The translations under genes and the position numbers were made by a program. From Mesorhizobium loti (GTDB lineage Bacteria > Pseudomonadota > Alphaproteobacteria > Rhizobiales > Rhizobiaceae), in assembly GCA_014189435.1 (NCBI GenBank), contig CP050293.1:5523001-5587000 (forward strand): a stretch of 64,000 nt of DNA. The letters are read 5' to 3'. Shown in pieces: positions 44,512-54,624 of this stretch. A model generated the notes under the pieces. It saw nothing but the letters and a program-made list of their open reading frames with translations, made no database searches and was not told where the DNA came from. Numbering within the stretch: position 1 is the first letter of the stretch; every line of letters begins with the position of its first letter.

Positions 44512-45948
44512 TCAATCGACCTGCAGGTGCGAGACGAATTTGCTGTTGAGGTAGCTCTCCAGCGCGTCGGCGCCGCCTTCGGTGCCGTTGCCGGAATCGT
44601 TGATGCCGCCGAACGGCACCTCCGGCAGCGCCAGACCATAATGGTTGATCGACACCATGCCGCTGGCGATACCCGACGACATCTTTGCCGCGCTCGCCGC
44701 CGAGCGGGTGAAGCCATAGGCGGCAAGGCCGTAATTCAGCCGGTTGGCTTCGGCCAGGGCTTCGTCGAGACCGCCGACCGGAGTCATCAGCGCCAGCGGG
44801 CCGAACGGCTCCTCGTTCATGGCGCGGGCATCTGTCCCGACACCCGACAGGATGGTCGGCTCGAAGAAATAGCCTGAATTGCCGATGCGCTTGCCGCCAG
44901 TGACGAGTTCGGCGCCTTTCTGCACGGCGTCGTGGACCAGGTCCTCCATCGCCTGCACGCGGCGCGGATTGGCGAGCGGCCCCATGGTGGTGCCTTCGGC
45001 AAGACCGTCACCGACCTTGATCTGGCGTGTCGCCTCGGCGAAGCGGCCGACGAACTCGTCATAGACCGCATGGTCGACGAGGAAGCGCGTCGGCGCGACG
45101 CAGATCTGCCCGGCATTGCGGAATTTGGATGCGACCATCGAGCGTGCGGCGCGGTCGAGATCGGCGTCGGGCAGGACGATGACCGGCGCATGGCCGCCAA
45201 GTTCCATCGTCGCCCGCTTCATGTGCAGGCCGGCAAGCGACGCCAGTTGTTTGCCGACCGGCGTCGAGCCGGTAAAGGAGATCTTGCGGATCACCGGATG
45301 CGGAATGAGATAGGCGGAGATTTCCGACGGCGTGCCATAGACCAGGTTCAAGACGCCATCGGGCAGCCCGGCATCGACAAAGGCACGCACCAGTTCGGCG
45401 GGTGAAGCCGGCGTTTCTTCCGGCCCCTTGATGATGATCGAGCAGCCGGCGGCAAATGCGGCCGACAATTTGCGCACCGCCTGGTTGAGCGGAAAATTCC
45501 ACGGGGTGAAGGCGGCGACCGGGCCGACGGGTTCCTTGACCACCGACTGGCTGACGCCCTCAAGACGCGCCGGCACGATGCGGCCGTAGGAACGTCGAGC
45601 CTCCTCGGCGAACCAGTCGATGATGTCGGCGGCGGCAAAGGCCTCCATGCGCGATTCGGCGATTGGCTTGCCTTGCTCAAGCGTCATCAGCGTGGCGATG
45701 TGCTCGTTGCGCTCGCGCAGGATGGTGGCGGCCTTGCGCATCAGTTTGGAGCGATCGAAAGGCGAGACGCGGCGCCATGTTTCGAACCCTTTTGCGGCAG
45801 CGGCCAGCGCCTCGTCGAGATCGTCGATACCGGCATGGGCGAGCGAGCCGAGTTCGGCCTCCGTCGCCGGATTGACGATCGGCATGGTGCGGCCATCTCG
45901 GGCCGAGCGCCACGCGCCATCTATGTGCAGCAGCACGTTCTTGTACAT
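44512..45948 (-). CDS. NAD(P)-dependent succinate-semialdehyde dehydrogenase-like aldehyde dehydrogenase
   Basis: This 478-aa aldehyde dehydrogenase has TPWNFPLNQAVRKLSAAFAA, the catalytic Glu in MELGGHAPVIV and the catalytic Cys in NAGQICVAPTRF. It is most like GabD-type succinate- or glutarate-semialdehyde dehydrogenases. The ATG 45948 has GGAG upstream and lies 17 nt after the CoA-transferase gene. It probably oxidises the aldehyde made by the island's aminotransferase or aldolase steps. Confidence 0.87.
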   Translation of the reverse strand: MYKNVLLHIDGAWRSARDGRTMPIVNPATEAELGSLAHAGIDDLDEALAAAAKGFETWRRVSPFDRSKLMRKAATILRERNEHIATLMTLEQGKPIAESRMEAFAAADIIDWFAEEARRSYGRIVPARLEGVSQSVVKEPVGPVAAFTPWNFPLNQAVRKLSAAFAAGCSIIIKGPEETPASPAELVRAFVDAGLPDGVLNLVYGTPSEISAYLIPHPVIRKISFTGSTPVGKQLASLAGLHMKRATMELGGHAPVIVLPDADLDRAARSMVASKFRNAGQICVAPTRFLVDHAVYDEFVGRFAEATRQIKVGDGLAEGTTMGPLANPRRVQAMEDLVHDAVQKGAELVTGGKRIGNSGYFFEPTILSGVGTDARAMNEEPFGPLALMTPVGGLDEALAEANRLNYGLAAYGFTRSAASAAKMSSGIASGMVSINHYGLALPEVPFGGINDSGNGTEGGADALESYLNSKFVSHLQVD

Positions 45949-45965
45949 GTCGGGCTCCGTGAAGA

Positions 45966-47237
45966 TCAGGCGGGGACAGGCTCGGCGGCCGGCGCATAGA
46001 CGCCGATGGCGCCGGTGCCGATCAGCTGGTCGATGGTCTCGGCGCTGTAGCCGAGCACGTCGGCCAGCACGGCTTGCGTGTCCTGACCCAGCATCGGCGG
46101 CGCCGTGAAGTCGGCGGTCAATTGCGCTGCAAGTCCCTGCGCCGGGCGCACCATGGCGACGGAGCCGAGATGCGGATGCGGCAAGGTGTGGACAAGGCCG
46201 CGCTCGCGCACATTGGGGCTGTCGAAGACTTCCGGTATCGATTTTACCGTGCCGGCCGGCACGCTGGCGGCGGCGCAAGCCGCCATCCAATGGTCGCGTG
46301 TTTTGGTCCTGAAGGCGGCCGCCAGCTGCGGGATCAGCGCCTCGCGGTTGGTGGCGCGCGCCCCTGCCTTGATGAAGCGCGCATCCCCAGCCAGATGTGG
46401 CAGGTGCACGACCTGCTCGCACAGAGCCGCAAACTGACGGTCGTTGCCGACGGCCAGCGCGAAGCCACCGTCGGAAGCTTCGAATATCTGGTAGGGAACA
46501 ACCGTCGGATGGGCATTGCCATAGCGGGCGACCTCGCGGCCGGTGTTGAGGTAACCGCTGCCGACATTGATCAGCAGGCTGAGCGCACAGTCGATCAGCG
46601 ACAGGTCGAGGAACTGGCCCTTGCCGGTCGTCGACCGCTCGAAAAGCGCCGCCAGGATCGACTGCGTAGCGACCATGCCACAGACAATATCGGTGATGGC
46701 GACGCCGACGCGCATCGGCTCGCCATCGCTCTCGCCGGTGATGGCCATCAGGCCGCTTTCGGCCTGCATGACGAAATCGTAACCGGGCCGTCCGGCATCG
46801 GGGCCGGTCTGGCCGTAGCCGGAGATCGAACAGTAGATCAGCCGCGGATTCGACGCACTGAGTTCCTTGAAACCGACGCCGAGGCGATCGGCGGTACCGG
46901 AGCGGAAATTCTCGACGACGATGTCGGCCTTCGCCGCCAGCTCGCGCACGATCGCCAGCCCCTGCGGGCTCTTCATGTCGAGTGCGATGCTCTGCTTGCC
47001 GCGATTGGCGCAGAGATAGTAGGTGGAAACACCCTTGTAGCTCGGCACCGACCACGCCCTGGTGTCGTCGCCGCCATCGATGTTCTCGATTTTCCAGACC
47101 TCGGCGCCGAGGTCGGCAAGGCTCATCGTCGCCCACGGTCCGGCCAGAACGCGCGAGAGATCGAGAACCTTGATGCTTTCGAGCGGCAAGCGTGCGCGGC
47201 CTGACGTGCTGGCATCGTCGGTCTGGGCTTCAGTCAC
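45966..47237 (-). CDS. Class III CoA-transferase (CaiB/BaiF family)
   Basis: This 423-aa protein has [28 protein letters not shown] and the catalytic Asp in [14 protein letters not shown], all hallmarks of formyl-CoA transferase-type enzymes. It moves CoA between two carboxylic acids. It precedes the semialdehyde dehydrogenase on the same strand and follows the transporter ATPase genes, so it probably activates an acid intermediate of the imported substrate. Confidence 0.87.
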   Translation of the reverse strand: MTEAQTDDASTSGRARLPLESIKVLDLSRVLAGPWATMSLADLGAEVWKIENIDGGDDTRAWSVPSYKGVSTYYLCANRGKQSIALDMKSPQGLAIVRELAAKADIVVENFRSGTADRLGVGFKELSASNPRLIYCSISGYGQTGPDAGRPGYDFVMQAESGLMAITGESDGEPMRVGVAITDIVCGMVATQSILAALFERSTTGKGQFLDLSLIDCALSLLINVGSGYLNTGREVARYGNAHPTVVPYQIFEASDGGFALAVGNDRQFAALCEQVVHLPHLAGDARFIKAGARATNREALIPQLAAAFRTKTRDHWMAACAAASVPAGTVKSIPEVFDSPNVRERGLVHTLPHPHLGSVAMVRPAQGLAAQLTADFTAPPMLGQDTQAVLADVLGYSAETIDQLIGTGAIGVYAPAAEPVPA

Positions 47238-47276
47238 GATGATATCCTTCGTGGGTACAGCAACCGTGAGGACCGG

Positions 47277-48308
47277 TCAGACGGTCTTGAACGTGTTGAC
47301 GGGCTCCGGGAAATGGCAGGCTACGCGATGCGACCCACCGGCCGGATCGAGCGGCGGTTCGACGGCGGCGCAGATCGCCTGCGCCTTGAAGCAGCGCGTG
47401 CGGAAGCGGCAGCCGGATGGCGGGTTGAGCGGGCTCGGCACGTCGCCGGTCAGCACGATCCGCTCACGCTTGCGCTCCTTTTCGGGGTTGGCGAGCGGCA
47501 CCGCCGACAGCAGCGCCTGGGTGTAGGGATGCAGCGCCCTGGAATAAAGCTCGGCCGCGGGCGCGATTTCGACGATCTTGCCGAGATACATCACCGCGAC
47601 CTGATGCGAGATGTGGCGCACCACCGACAGGTCATGGGCGATGAACAGATAGGAGGTGCCGAAGGATTGCTGGATATCCTTGAGCAGGTTGAGCACGCCC
47701 GCCTGCACCGAAACGTCGAGGGCCGAAACCGGCTCGTCGAGGATCACCACTTGCGGGTTGAGGGCCAGAGCGCGCGCGATAACCACACGCTGGCGCTGGC
47801 CGCCGGAGAGTTCGTGCGGATAGCGCTTGCCATGCTCGGGATTGAGCCGCACCAGTTCGAGCAGCTCGGCGACGCGCGCGCGGCGGTCGGCCGCCGACAT
47901 GTCGCTCATGCGCAGCGGCTCGGCGATGTTGTCGGCAATGCGCATGCGTGGATGCAGCGACCCGTAGGGGTCCTGGAAGACCAGTTGGATGTAGCGCCGC
48001 ATCAGGCGCATGTCTTCGTGGTTGAGGGCGAGCAGGTTCTGGCCACGGAACCAGCTTTCGCCGCTGGTCGGCTCGATCAGCCGCATCAGGCAGCGCCCGA
48101 GGGTCGACTTGCCGCAACCGGATTCACCGACGAGGCCCAGCGTTTCGCCTGACGCTACGTCGAACGAGACATCGGCGACCGCACGGACATGGGCAATGGC
48201 GCGGTCGAAGACGAGGCCGCCGCGAACCGGAAAGTCCTTGACGAGATGGCGAACCGACAGCGCCGGCGCCGGTTTGGTTTCCGCCTGGAGTTGCTCCGCT
48301 GCGCTCAT
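47277..48308 (-). CDS. ABC importer ATPase (DppF/OppF type)
   Basis: This 343-aa ATPase has Walker [13 protein letters not shown], signature [20 protein letters not shown], Walker [13 protein letters not shown] and the C-terminal oligopeptide-transporter extension with FRTRCFKAQ. It pairs with the DppD-like ATPase, which it overlaps by 4 nt. It powers uptake through the permeases at 49385-51240. Confidence 0.92.
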   Translation of the reverse strand: MSAAEQLQAETKPAPALSVRHLVKDFPVRGGLVFDRAIAHVRAVADVSFDVASGETLGLVGESGCGKSTLGRCLMRLIEPTSGESWFRGQNLLALNHEDMRLMRRYIQLVFQDPYGSLHPRMRIADNIAEPLRMSDMSAADRRARVAELLELVRLNPEHGKRYPHELSGGQRQRVVIARALALNPQVVILDEPVSALDVSVQAGVLNLLKDIQQSFGTSYLFIAHDLSVVRHISHQVAVMYLGKIVEIAPAAELYSRALHPYTQALLSAVPLANPEKERKRERIVLTGDVPSPLNPPSGCRFRTRCFKAQAICAAVEPPLDPAGGSHRVACHFPEPVNTFKTV

Positions 48309-49381
48309 GGGGCCACGCTTCCACTGTCCAGGCTTGCCGCCGCCAGCGCGGCGCTGTGGAAGGGCGGCAAGGTCGTCGCGAAGTGGCAGGCCGAGAAGCG
48401 GCCGCCGATATCATGCAAAGGCGGATCCTCGGCCCGGCAGCGCGCCTCGGCATAGATGCAACGCGGATGGAAGGCGCAGCCGCCCGGCAAGCGGCCAAGT
48501 GCGGGCGGCGAGCCATCGATCGAGAACAGCCGCTCGCGGCTTTCCTCGAGATTGGGGATCGAGGCGATGAGGCCGCGCGTGTAGGGATGGCGCGGGTCGG
48601 CGAACAGCTCGGACACGCTAGCCTGTTCGACGACACGGCCGGAATAGACGACCGCGACGCGGTCGGCATGACCGGCAACGACGCCGAGATCATGGGTGAT
48701 CAGCACCAGGCCGAGGCCGAGCCTTTCCTGCAGCGAGCGCAGCACCGACAGTATCTGCGCCTGCACGGTGACATCGAGCGCCGTCGTCGGCTCGTCGGCG
48801 ATCAACAGGTCTGGATCGTTGGCGACGGCCATGGCGATGACCGCGCGCTGGCGCATGCCGCCGGAGAATTCGTGCGGATATTGGTTGACCCGGCGCTCCG
48901 GCTGCGGGATCGCCACCAGATGGAGCAGTTCCACGGCGCGCGCCATCGCCTGCTTGCGCGTCACGCGCTGATGCAGCCTGACCGCCTCGGCGATCTGGGC
49001 GCCGACGGTCATCACCGGGTTCAACGAGGACAGCGGGTCCTGGAAAATCATGGCGATACGCGCGCCCCTGATCTTGCGCATCTCGCGCGCCGGTTTGCCG
49101 ACCAGTTCATCGCCGTTGAAGCGGACCGAGCCGGTGACCACCGCGTTCTTGGAGGTCAGGCCGAGCGCGGCGAGCATGCCAACGGACTTGCCCGAGCCGG
49201 ACTCGCCGACAATGCCGACCACTTCGCCCTTGGCGACGTCGAGGTCGATGCCGCGCACCGCTTCGAACTGACTGCCGGCCCGCCGGAACCCGACCCGCAG
49301 GCCGCGTATGGACAGCAGCGGCTCGCGCTCGCCTGCCTTGTCGACTGCGCCGGACTGCGCTGAAGATATCTGTGCGCTCAT
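48305..49381 (-). CDS. ABC importer ATPase (DppD/OppD type)
   Basis: This 358-aa ATPase has Walker [13 protein letters not shown], with Val in place of the usual Thr after Ser, signature [19 protein letters not shown] and [11 protein letters not shown]. The C-terminal extension has [19 protein letters not shown], where family Cys residues may hold an Fe-S cluster. It starts 3 nt after the DppC-like permease gene. Confidence 0.92.
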   Translation of the reverse strand: MSAQISSAQSGAVDKAGEREPLLSIRGLRVGFRRAGSQFEAVRGIDLDVAKGEVVGIVGESGSGKSVGMLAALGLTSKNAVVTGSVRFNGDELVGKPAREMRKIRGARIAMIFQDPLSSLNPVMTVGAQIAEAVRLHQRVTRKQAMARAVELLHLVAIPQPERRVNQYPHEFSGGMRQRAVIAMAVANDPDLLIADEPTTALDVTVQAQILSVLRSLQERLGLGLVLITHDLGVVAGHADRVAVVYSGRVVEQASVSELFADPRHPYTRGLIASIPNLEESRERLFSIDGSPPALGRLPGGCAFHPRCIYAEARCRAEDPPLHDIGGRFSACHFATTLPPFHSAALAAASLDSGSVAP

Positions 49382-49384
49382 CGC

Positions 49385-50227
49385 CTAGTCCGACCTTGGA
49401 TCGAGAATGTCGCGTAAGCCATCGCCGATGAAGTTGAAGCCGAGCACGATGGTGAGGATGGCGATGCCGGGACCGAAAGCGATCCACCACTGATAGAAAT
49501 GGACCGCGCCGTCGGAGATCATCGAGCCCCATTCGGGCGTCGGCGGCGTGGCGCCGAGGCCGATGAAGCTGAGCGACGCCGCAAGCAGCACGACCTGGCC
49601 GAGATCCATGGTCGCGCTAATCAGCACGGGGGTCCAGCAAAGCGGCAATATGTGTGTGAACAGCACGCGCCGCGGCCTAGCGCCGGCGGCGATCGCCGCC
49701 TCGACATGTTCGCGCTCCTTCACCTCCAGCACCTGCGCCCGCATCAGGCGGGCATAGACCGGCCACCAGACCAGCACCATGGCAATGGCCGCATTGCCGA
49801 GGCCAGGCCCGAGCGAGGCCGCAACAGCCATCGCCAGCAGCATCGGCGGGAAGGACAGAGTGACGTCGACAAGCCGCATGATCGCCGCGCCGGTCAGGCC
49901 GCCGACGAAGCCGGAGATGGCGCCGAGCAGCGAGCCGATCACCACGGCCGAGACGACGACCAGAACCGCGATCGGCAGCGAATGCGCCGCTCCGTGCAAG
50001 GTGCGGCTCAAGACATCGCGGCCGAGCGCATCGGTGCCCAGCCAGTGCGCCCAGCTCGGCGGCTGCAGCCGGCGCGCCACCATTTCGAGCGGATCGAACT
50101 GCACGACCAGGTTGGCGAACACGGTCATGAACAGCCAGAACAGGATGACGACCGTGCCGATGACCAAAGGCGCGGTCAGCCATTCGGGAACGGCGGCGGA
50201 ACGGGATTTGGTTGCGACCGCCGACAT
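49385..50227 (-). CDS. ABC importer permease (DppC type)
   Basis: This 280-aa inner-membrane permease has about six hydrophobic segments, an N-terminal LGTDALGRDVLSRTLHGA motif and the EAA-like loop VEAAIAAGARPRRVLFTHILP. It forms the channel with the DppB-type permease, whose stop overlaps its start by one base. Confidence 0.92.
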   Translation of the reverse strand: MSAVATKSRSAAVPEWLTAPLVIGTVVILFWLFMTVFANLVVQFDPLEMVARRLQPPSWAHWLGTDALGRDVLSRTLHGAAHSLPIAVLVVVSAVVIGSLLGAISGFVGGLTGAAIMRLVDVTLSFPPMLLAMAVAASLGPGLGNAAIAMVLVWWPVYARLMRAQVLEVKEREHVEAAIAAGARPRRVLFTHILPLCWTPVLISATMDLGQVVLLAASLSFIGLGATPPTPEWGSMISDGAVHFYQWWIAFGPGIAILTIVLGFNFIGDGLRDILDPRSD

Positions 50228-51240
50228 CAGCTCAATCTCACGCGCGGGTTGGCCACGACGTAGAGTATGTCGGTGATGAGGTTGGTGACCAAGAAGGCAA
50301 GGCCGCCGACGATGGTGACGCCGATGATCGCCGGGAAGTCGAGGGCGCGCGCCGCCTCGACGGCATAGGAGCCCATGCCCGGCCAGGAAAAGATGGTTTC
50401 GGTCAGCACCGCGCCGGTGATCAGATAGGCGAAGGAATAGCCGATGACGGTCAAGGTCGGCACCATGGTGTTGCGCAGCGCGTGCACGATGACGACGCGG
50501 AATTCGCTCGCCCCCTTGGCGCGCGCGGTGAGCACGAACTCGCGGCTCATCACATCCAGCATGTTGGCGCGCACCAGCCGCGATATGGTGCCCGAAACCG
50601 TCCAGCCGAGCACGAACGCCGGCAGAAGCAGGTGCCAGAGCGCGTCCTTGAAGACGGTCCAGTCGCCAGCCAGCAGCGAATCGATGGTCAGGAAGCCGGT
50701 GATGCCGGGCGGCAATGCCAGGCGGGCATCAACCCTGCCCGGCCCCGGCAGCCAGTTGAGCATGACCGAGAAAATGAACAACAGGCCGAGCCCCGACCAG
50801 AACACCGGCAGCGACGAGCCGAACAAAGCGAACAGGCGGGCGCCGTGGTCGATCAGGCTGTTGCGGAAATAAGCCGCCAGCACGCCAAGCACGATGCCGA
50901 GCGTGGTGCCGAAGATCATCGCCGCGAAAACCAGTTCGAGCGTTGCCGGCAAGCGGTAGAGAATGTCGGTGCCGACATTGCGCTTGGTGATGAAGGAGGT
51001 GCCAAGGTCGCCGCTCAGCAGATTGCCGAGATATATCATATAGCGTTCCGGCAAGGGGCGATCGAGACCCCAGCGCGCCTTGGCCGCGGCCACCACTTCC
51101 GGGTTGCTCATCTGCTGTTCGGCGACAATGGCGGTCAGCGGATCGCCCTTGGTCACCGTGGTGATCAGGAAGGCGATGGTGACGATGCCGAGCACCAGAA
51201 ACGGCATCGCGATAAGCCGGCGCAAAATATAGCGAGACAC
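50227..51240 (-). CDS. ABC importer permease (DppB type)
   Basis: This 337-aa permease begins VSRYILRRLIAMPFLVLGIV (GTG start at 51240, with GAAGG upstream) and has the EAA-like loop VLTARAKGASEFRVVIVHAL and six hydrophobic segments. It is the first gene of the transporter operon, divergent from the IclR-family gene, with the operator at 51346-51360 about 106 nt upstream. The binding protein is encoded apart, at 38663-40261. Confidence 0.92.
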   Translation of the reverse strand: MSRYILRRLIAMPFLVLGIVTIAFLITTVTKGDPLTAIVAEQQMSNPEVVAAAKARWGLDRPLPERYMIYLGNLLSGDLGTSFITKRNVGTDILYRLPATLELVFAAMIFGTTLGIVLGVLAAYFRNSLIDHGARLFALFGSSLPVFWSGLGLLFIFSVMLNWLPGPGRVDARLALPPGITGFLTIDSLLAGDWTVFKDALWHLLLPAFVLGWTVSGTISRLVRANMLDVMSREFVLTARAKGASEFRVVIVHALRNTMVPTLTVIGYSFAYLITGAVLTETIFSWPGMGSYAVEAARALDFPAIIGVTIVGGLAFLVTNLITDILYVVANPRVRLS

Positions 51241-51345
51241 GTGGCTACCTTCACAAGGAGGGGCTTCGTAAGATGGCACAAGGCGCTGGGAGATGCCATC
51301 GATGGAAGCATATTGACAGTCCGCGAAAGCCGCTGTCAATATAAA

Positions 51346-51360
51346 TGGAATTTAATTTCA
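51346..51360. promoter_or_regulatory. IclR-type operator between transporter operon and iclR-family gene
   Basis: TGGAATTTAATTTCA is an inverted repeat close to the E. coli IclR consensus and nearly identical to 36321-36335. It lies in the divergent promoter region of dppB-like and iclR-like genes, the expected place for autoregulation. Confidence 0.62.
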
Positions 51361-51424
51361 TTTTTGATCGACCGTGCCGGCGGCACCGGCCGACAGGCGG
51401 ACGACGACGCCAGAAAGACCCAGC

Positions 51425-52234
51425 GTGCGCAAGCGAGCGACCAGGGACGAGACGGAGCTTGAAGGCGAAGGCGCGCAGCTTTCGTCGTCGCTGGTGCGCG
51501 GGCTGGGCATCCTGCGCGCCTTCCGGCCGGGCGATGCCTCGCTCGGCAACCAGGACATCATCGCCCGCACCGGCCTGCCCAAAGCCACGGTGTCGCGCAT
51601 CACCTATACGCTGAGCGCGCTCGGCTACCTCCTCTACGACAAGGATCTCGGCCGCTACAGCCTGGGACCGGCCACCGTGGCGCTGGGCTATTCGGCGCTG
51701 AGTTCCAGCGCCGTCGTTCACGTCGCCCGGCCGCTGATGCAGCCGCTGGCCGATCTGACCGGCGCGGCGGTGGCGCTCGGCACGCGCGACAGCCTCAACA
51801 TGGTCTATCTCGCCAATTGCCGGTCGGAGAGCCTTGTCACGCTGCGGCTCAATCCAGGCTCCTATCTGCCGATCTGGAAGACATCGATGGGGCTGGCCTA
51901 TGCGGCGGCGCTTTCCCCCGAGGAGCGCGCCGGCCTTGTGCGGGCTTTGCAGGAAGCGGAGCCGGACAAGGCAGCGCTGATCGCGACTGCGATCGACGAT
52001 GCGATCGCCCAATATGCACGGCAGGGCTACGTGACGTCGTTCGGCGCCTGGCACAGCTACATCCATGCGGTCGGCGTGCCGTTCCGCCCGCGTGACGGCT
52101 CGCCGCTGGTTGCCATCACCTGCGGCGGCATCGGCGAAATCATCACCGAGGACCGCGCGCATGGCGAGATCGGACCGGCGCTGGTGGCGATGGTGAAAGC
52201 GCTGGGCAGTGAGCTCGAGGGAAACCCCATGTAA
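51425..52234 (+). CDS. IclR-family transcriptional regulator
   Basis: This protein of about 269 residues has an N-terminal winged helix (SSSLVRGLGILRAFRPGDAS, then LGNQDIIARTGLPKATVSRITYTL in part) and a C-terminal IclR effector domain (VHVARPLMQPLADLTGAAVAL, in part). GTG 51425 is proposed as start; GTG 51374 in frame is possible but has no ribosome site. It is divergent from the importer operon and precedes the SDR gene. Confidence 0.85.
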   Translation: MRKRATRDETELEGEGAQLSSSLVRGLGILRAFRPGDASLGNQDIIARTGLPKATVSRITYTLSALGYLLYDKDLGRYSLGPATVALGYSALSSSAVVHVARPLMQPLADLTGAAVALGTRDSLNMVYLANCRSESLVTLRLNPGSYLPIWKTSMGLAYAAALSPEERAGLVRALQEAEPDKAALIATAIDDAIAQYARQGYVTSFGAWHSYIHAVGVPFRPRDGSPLVAITCGGIGEIITEDRAHGEIGPALVAMVKALGSELEGNPM

Positions 52235-52374
52235 TCCCGGCGCGGGATTGGCCCAGACGATCAGCCTGCATGCCGGCTTGAACTTGCCCGACGGTGACCG
52301 CACAGTCGCCGCCGATGGTATGACGGTCGCGCATCGTCGGCGTCCATCGGGTTCAGGTGACGGGGGAAAATTGG

Positions 52375-53127
52375 ATGCCGATGAATTTTGCAGGACGATT
52401 CAGTGGTCGGGCGGCGGTCATCACCGGCGGCGCATCGGGCATCGGGTTGGCGGTGGCTCAGAGGATTGTCGAAGAGGGCGGACGGGTTTCGGTCTGGGAT
52501 CGCGATCCTGCCCAGATCGAGCAGGCGAAAGTCGTCATTCCGGGACTGCACGGCGTGGCGGTGGACGTCGCCGATGCCGTCGGCGTTGCAAACGCCGCCG
52601 CACGGACGATCGAAGCGTTTGGCGGTGTCGACATCCTGGTTACCAGTGCGGCGATCACCGGACCCAACATGACGACCTGGAATTATTCGACCGAGGATTG
52701 GCAGAAGGTCATCGACATCAACATCAACGGCGTCTTCTACTGCAACAAGGCGCTCGTGCCGCACATGCTCGAGCGCAACTATGGCCGCATCGTCAACATC
52801 GCCTCGATCGCCGGCAAGGAAGGCAACCCCAACGCCTCCGCCTACAGCACGTCCAAGGCCGCGGTGATCGGCCTGACCAAGTCGCTCGGCAAGGAACTGG
52901 CCAAGACCAGGGTGACGGTCAATTGCGTTACACCGGCGGCCGTGCGCACCGCGATCTTCAAGCAGATGAGCCAGGAGCACATCGACTTCATGCTGTCCAA
53001 GATACCGATGGCGCGCTTCGGCGAGGTTGACGAGGTGGCGGCGCTGATCTGCTGGATCGCCTCGGAGGAGTGCTCGTTCACGACGGCCGCCGTGTTCGAC
53101 GTTTCCGGCGGCCGCGCCACCTACTGA
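52375..53127 (+). CDS. SDR family oxidoreductase
   Basis: This 250-aa short-chain dehydrogenase has the cofactor motif TGGASGIG near residue 17, NIASIAGKEGN and catalytic YSTSKAAV. The start is ATG 52375, preceded by GGGGGAAAA; the GTG at 52357 is less likely. It follows the IclR gene and may catalyse the sugar-acid or hydroxy-acid oxidation step otherwise missing before the OtnK/OtnC-like enzymes. Confidence 0.87.
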   Translation: MPMNFAGRFSGRAAVITGGASGIGLAVAQRIVEEGGRVSVWDRDPAQIEQAKVVIPGLHGVAVDVADAVGVANAAARTIEAFGGVDILVTSAAITGPNMTTWNYSTEDWQKVIDININGVFYCNKALVPHMLERNYGRIVNIASIAGKEGNPNASAYSTSKAAVIGLTKSLGKELAKTRVTVNCVTPAAVRTAIFKQMSQEHIDFMLSKIPMARFGEVDEVAALICWIASEECSFTTAAVFDVSGGRATY

Positions 53128-53244
53128 GACCAAGACGCATCTCAATTCCGCGTGACGGTGCAACGAACGGGAGCTTACGGGCGTATAGTTGCAGGCTTCG
53201 AACCGACAAATCGCAACAAAGGTAGCGGGAAACCATGACACGGG

Positions 53245-54624
53245 ATGCAGCCATCCGGCGGGAGCTTGCTGCTTTTGCTTAGAGCCGAGCCTGCCGCACT
53301 GTCCGACGACGAGCTTCTGGACCGCTATCAGCGCGCCGCCTTCGATTATTTCCTCGAGAACGTGAACCCCGAAAACGGACTGGTCGCCGATACATCGCGA
53401 CCGAATTCGCCGGTCAGCATCGCTGTCGTCGGCTTCGCGCTGTCCTGCTATCCGATCGGCGTCGAGCGCGGCTGGATGACGCGCGAAGCAGCCGTGAAGC
53501 TGACGCTGGCCGCACTGCGTTTCTTCTCGACCAGCCAGCAAGGCAATGGCGAGGACGTCACCGGCCACAAGGGTTTCTACTATCATTTCCTCGACATGCG
53601 GACCGGCCTGCGCGTCTGGCGCTGCGAACTGTCGATGGTGGACACGGCGTTGCTGATATCAGGCATGCTGGTGGCGGCATCCTATTTCTCCGGCGAGGAT
53701 GAGGAGGAAGCGAGAATCCGGGAACTGGCCGAGGCGCTCTACCGGCGCGTCGACTGGCGATGGGCGCAAGGCTCAAGCCCGACGCTCCGTCAGGGCTGGA
53801 AGCCGAAGAGCGGCTTTCTCCACTATGGCTGGGAAGGCTACAACGAAGCGACGATCCTCTATGTGCTGTCGATGGCCTCGCCCGACAGCCCGACCTCGGA
53901 CAACAGCTACGAGGGCTGGACGGCGACCTATCAGTGGGAAAACATCTACGGCTACGACGTGCTCTATGGCGGTCCGCTGTTCATGCACCAGTTCTCGCAT
54001 GCCTGGATCGACTTTGCCGGCATCCGCGACGCCTTCATGCGAGAGAAGAACTCCGACTATTTCGAAAACAGCCGCCGCGCGACCTACCTGCATCGCGACT
54101 ATGCGCGCCACAACCCTTACGGCTACGGCGGCTACGACGAGAATTTGTGGGGACTTTCGGCGGGCGACGGGCCAGGCGGCTTTCGCACCAGCGTGGCGCG
54201 ACAGCGCCGGCGGTTTTCCGGCTATGCCGCGCGCGGCGCGCCGTTCGGGCCCGATGACGGGACGATCGCGCCATGGTCCTATCCGGCATCGCTGCCGTTC
54301 GCGCCGGAGATCTGCCTGACTGCCTTGCGCCATCTCGGGGATCGCTACCCCGAGGTGATCGATAATTTCCGGCTGCCGAGCGGCTTCAATCCGACATTGG
54401 CGAACCGGCGGAAATTCGGCCGGCACGGCTGGGTATCGGAAGGCCATTTCGGGCTGGATCAGGGCATCGTGGTGATGATGATCGAGAACCATCGGTCAGG
54501 GCTGATCTGGAAGCTGATGCGGTCCAATCAGCATATCCGTCGCGGCCTGCGCAAGGCCGGGTTCAGCGGCGGCTGGCTGTCGCAGCCGGCAAGCCCGGCG
54601 AGGGATGACGGCGATGGCGCGTGA
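53245..54624 (+). CDS. Glucoamylase-like glycoside hydrolase (PF10091/GH144-like)
   Basis: This 459-aa protein has an (alpha/alpha)6-type architecture with repeated aromatic helices and the family blocks YGWEGYNEATILYVLSMASP, WGLSAGDGPGGFR, DDGTIAPWSYPASLPFAPE and GHFGLDQGIVVMMIENH. Relatives include endo-beta-1,2-glucanases, which would fit turnover of rhizobial cyclic beta-1,2-glucan. The first residues are hydrophobic (GGSLLLLLRAEPA) but too short for a sure signal peptide. It overlaps the next gene by 20 nt. Confidence 0.78.
   Translation: MQPSGGSLLLLLRAEPAALSDDELLDRYQRAAFDYFLENVNPENGLVADTSRPNSPVSIAVVGFALSCYPIGVERGWMTREAAVKLTLAALRFFSTSQQGNGEDVTGHKGFYYHFLDMRTGLRVWRCELSMVDTALLISGMLVAASYFSGEDEEEARIRELAEALYRRVDWRWAQGSSPTLRQGWKPKSGFLHYGWEGYNEATILYVLSMASPDSPTSDNSYEGWTATYQWENIYGYDVLYGGPLFMHQFSHAWIDFAGIRDAFMREKNSDYFENSRRATYLHRDYARHNPYGYGGYDENLWGLSAGDGPGGFRTSVARQRRRFSGYAARGAPFGPDDGTIAPWSYPASLPFAPEICLTALRHLGDRYPEVIDNFRLPSGFNPTLANRRKFGRHGWVSEGHFGLDQGIVVMMIENHRSGLIWKLMRSNQHIRRGLRKAGFSGGWLSQPASPARDDGDGA

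Noticed and set aside
51029..51043. ATATATCATATAG as another GntR operator
   Set aside because: It lies inside the dppB-like coding sequence far from a start and does not match TGATATATCA exactly.
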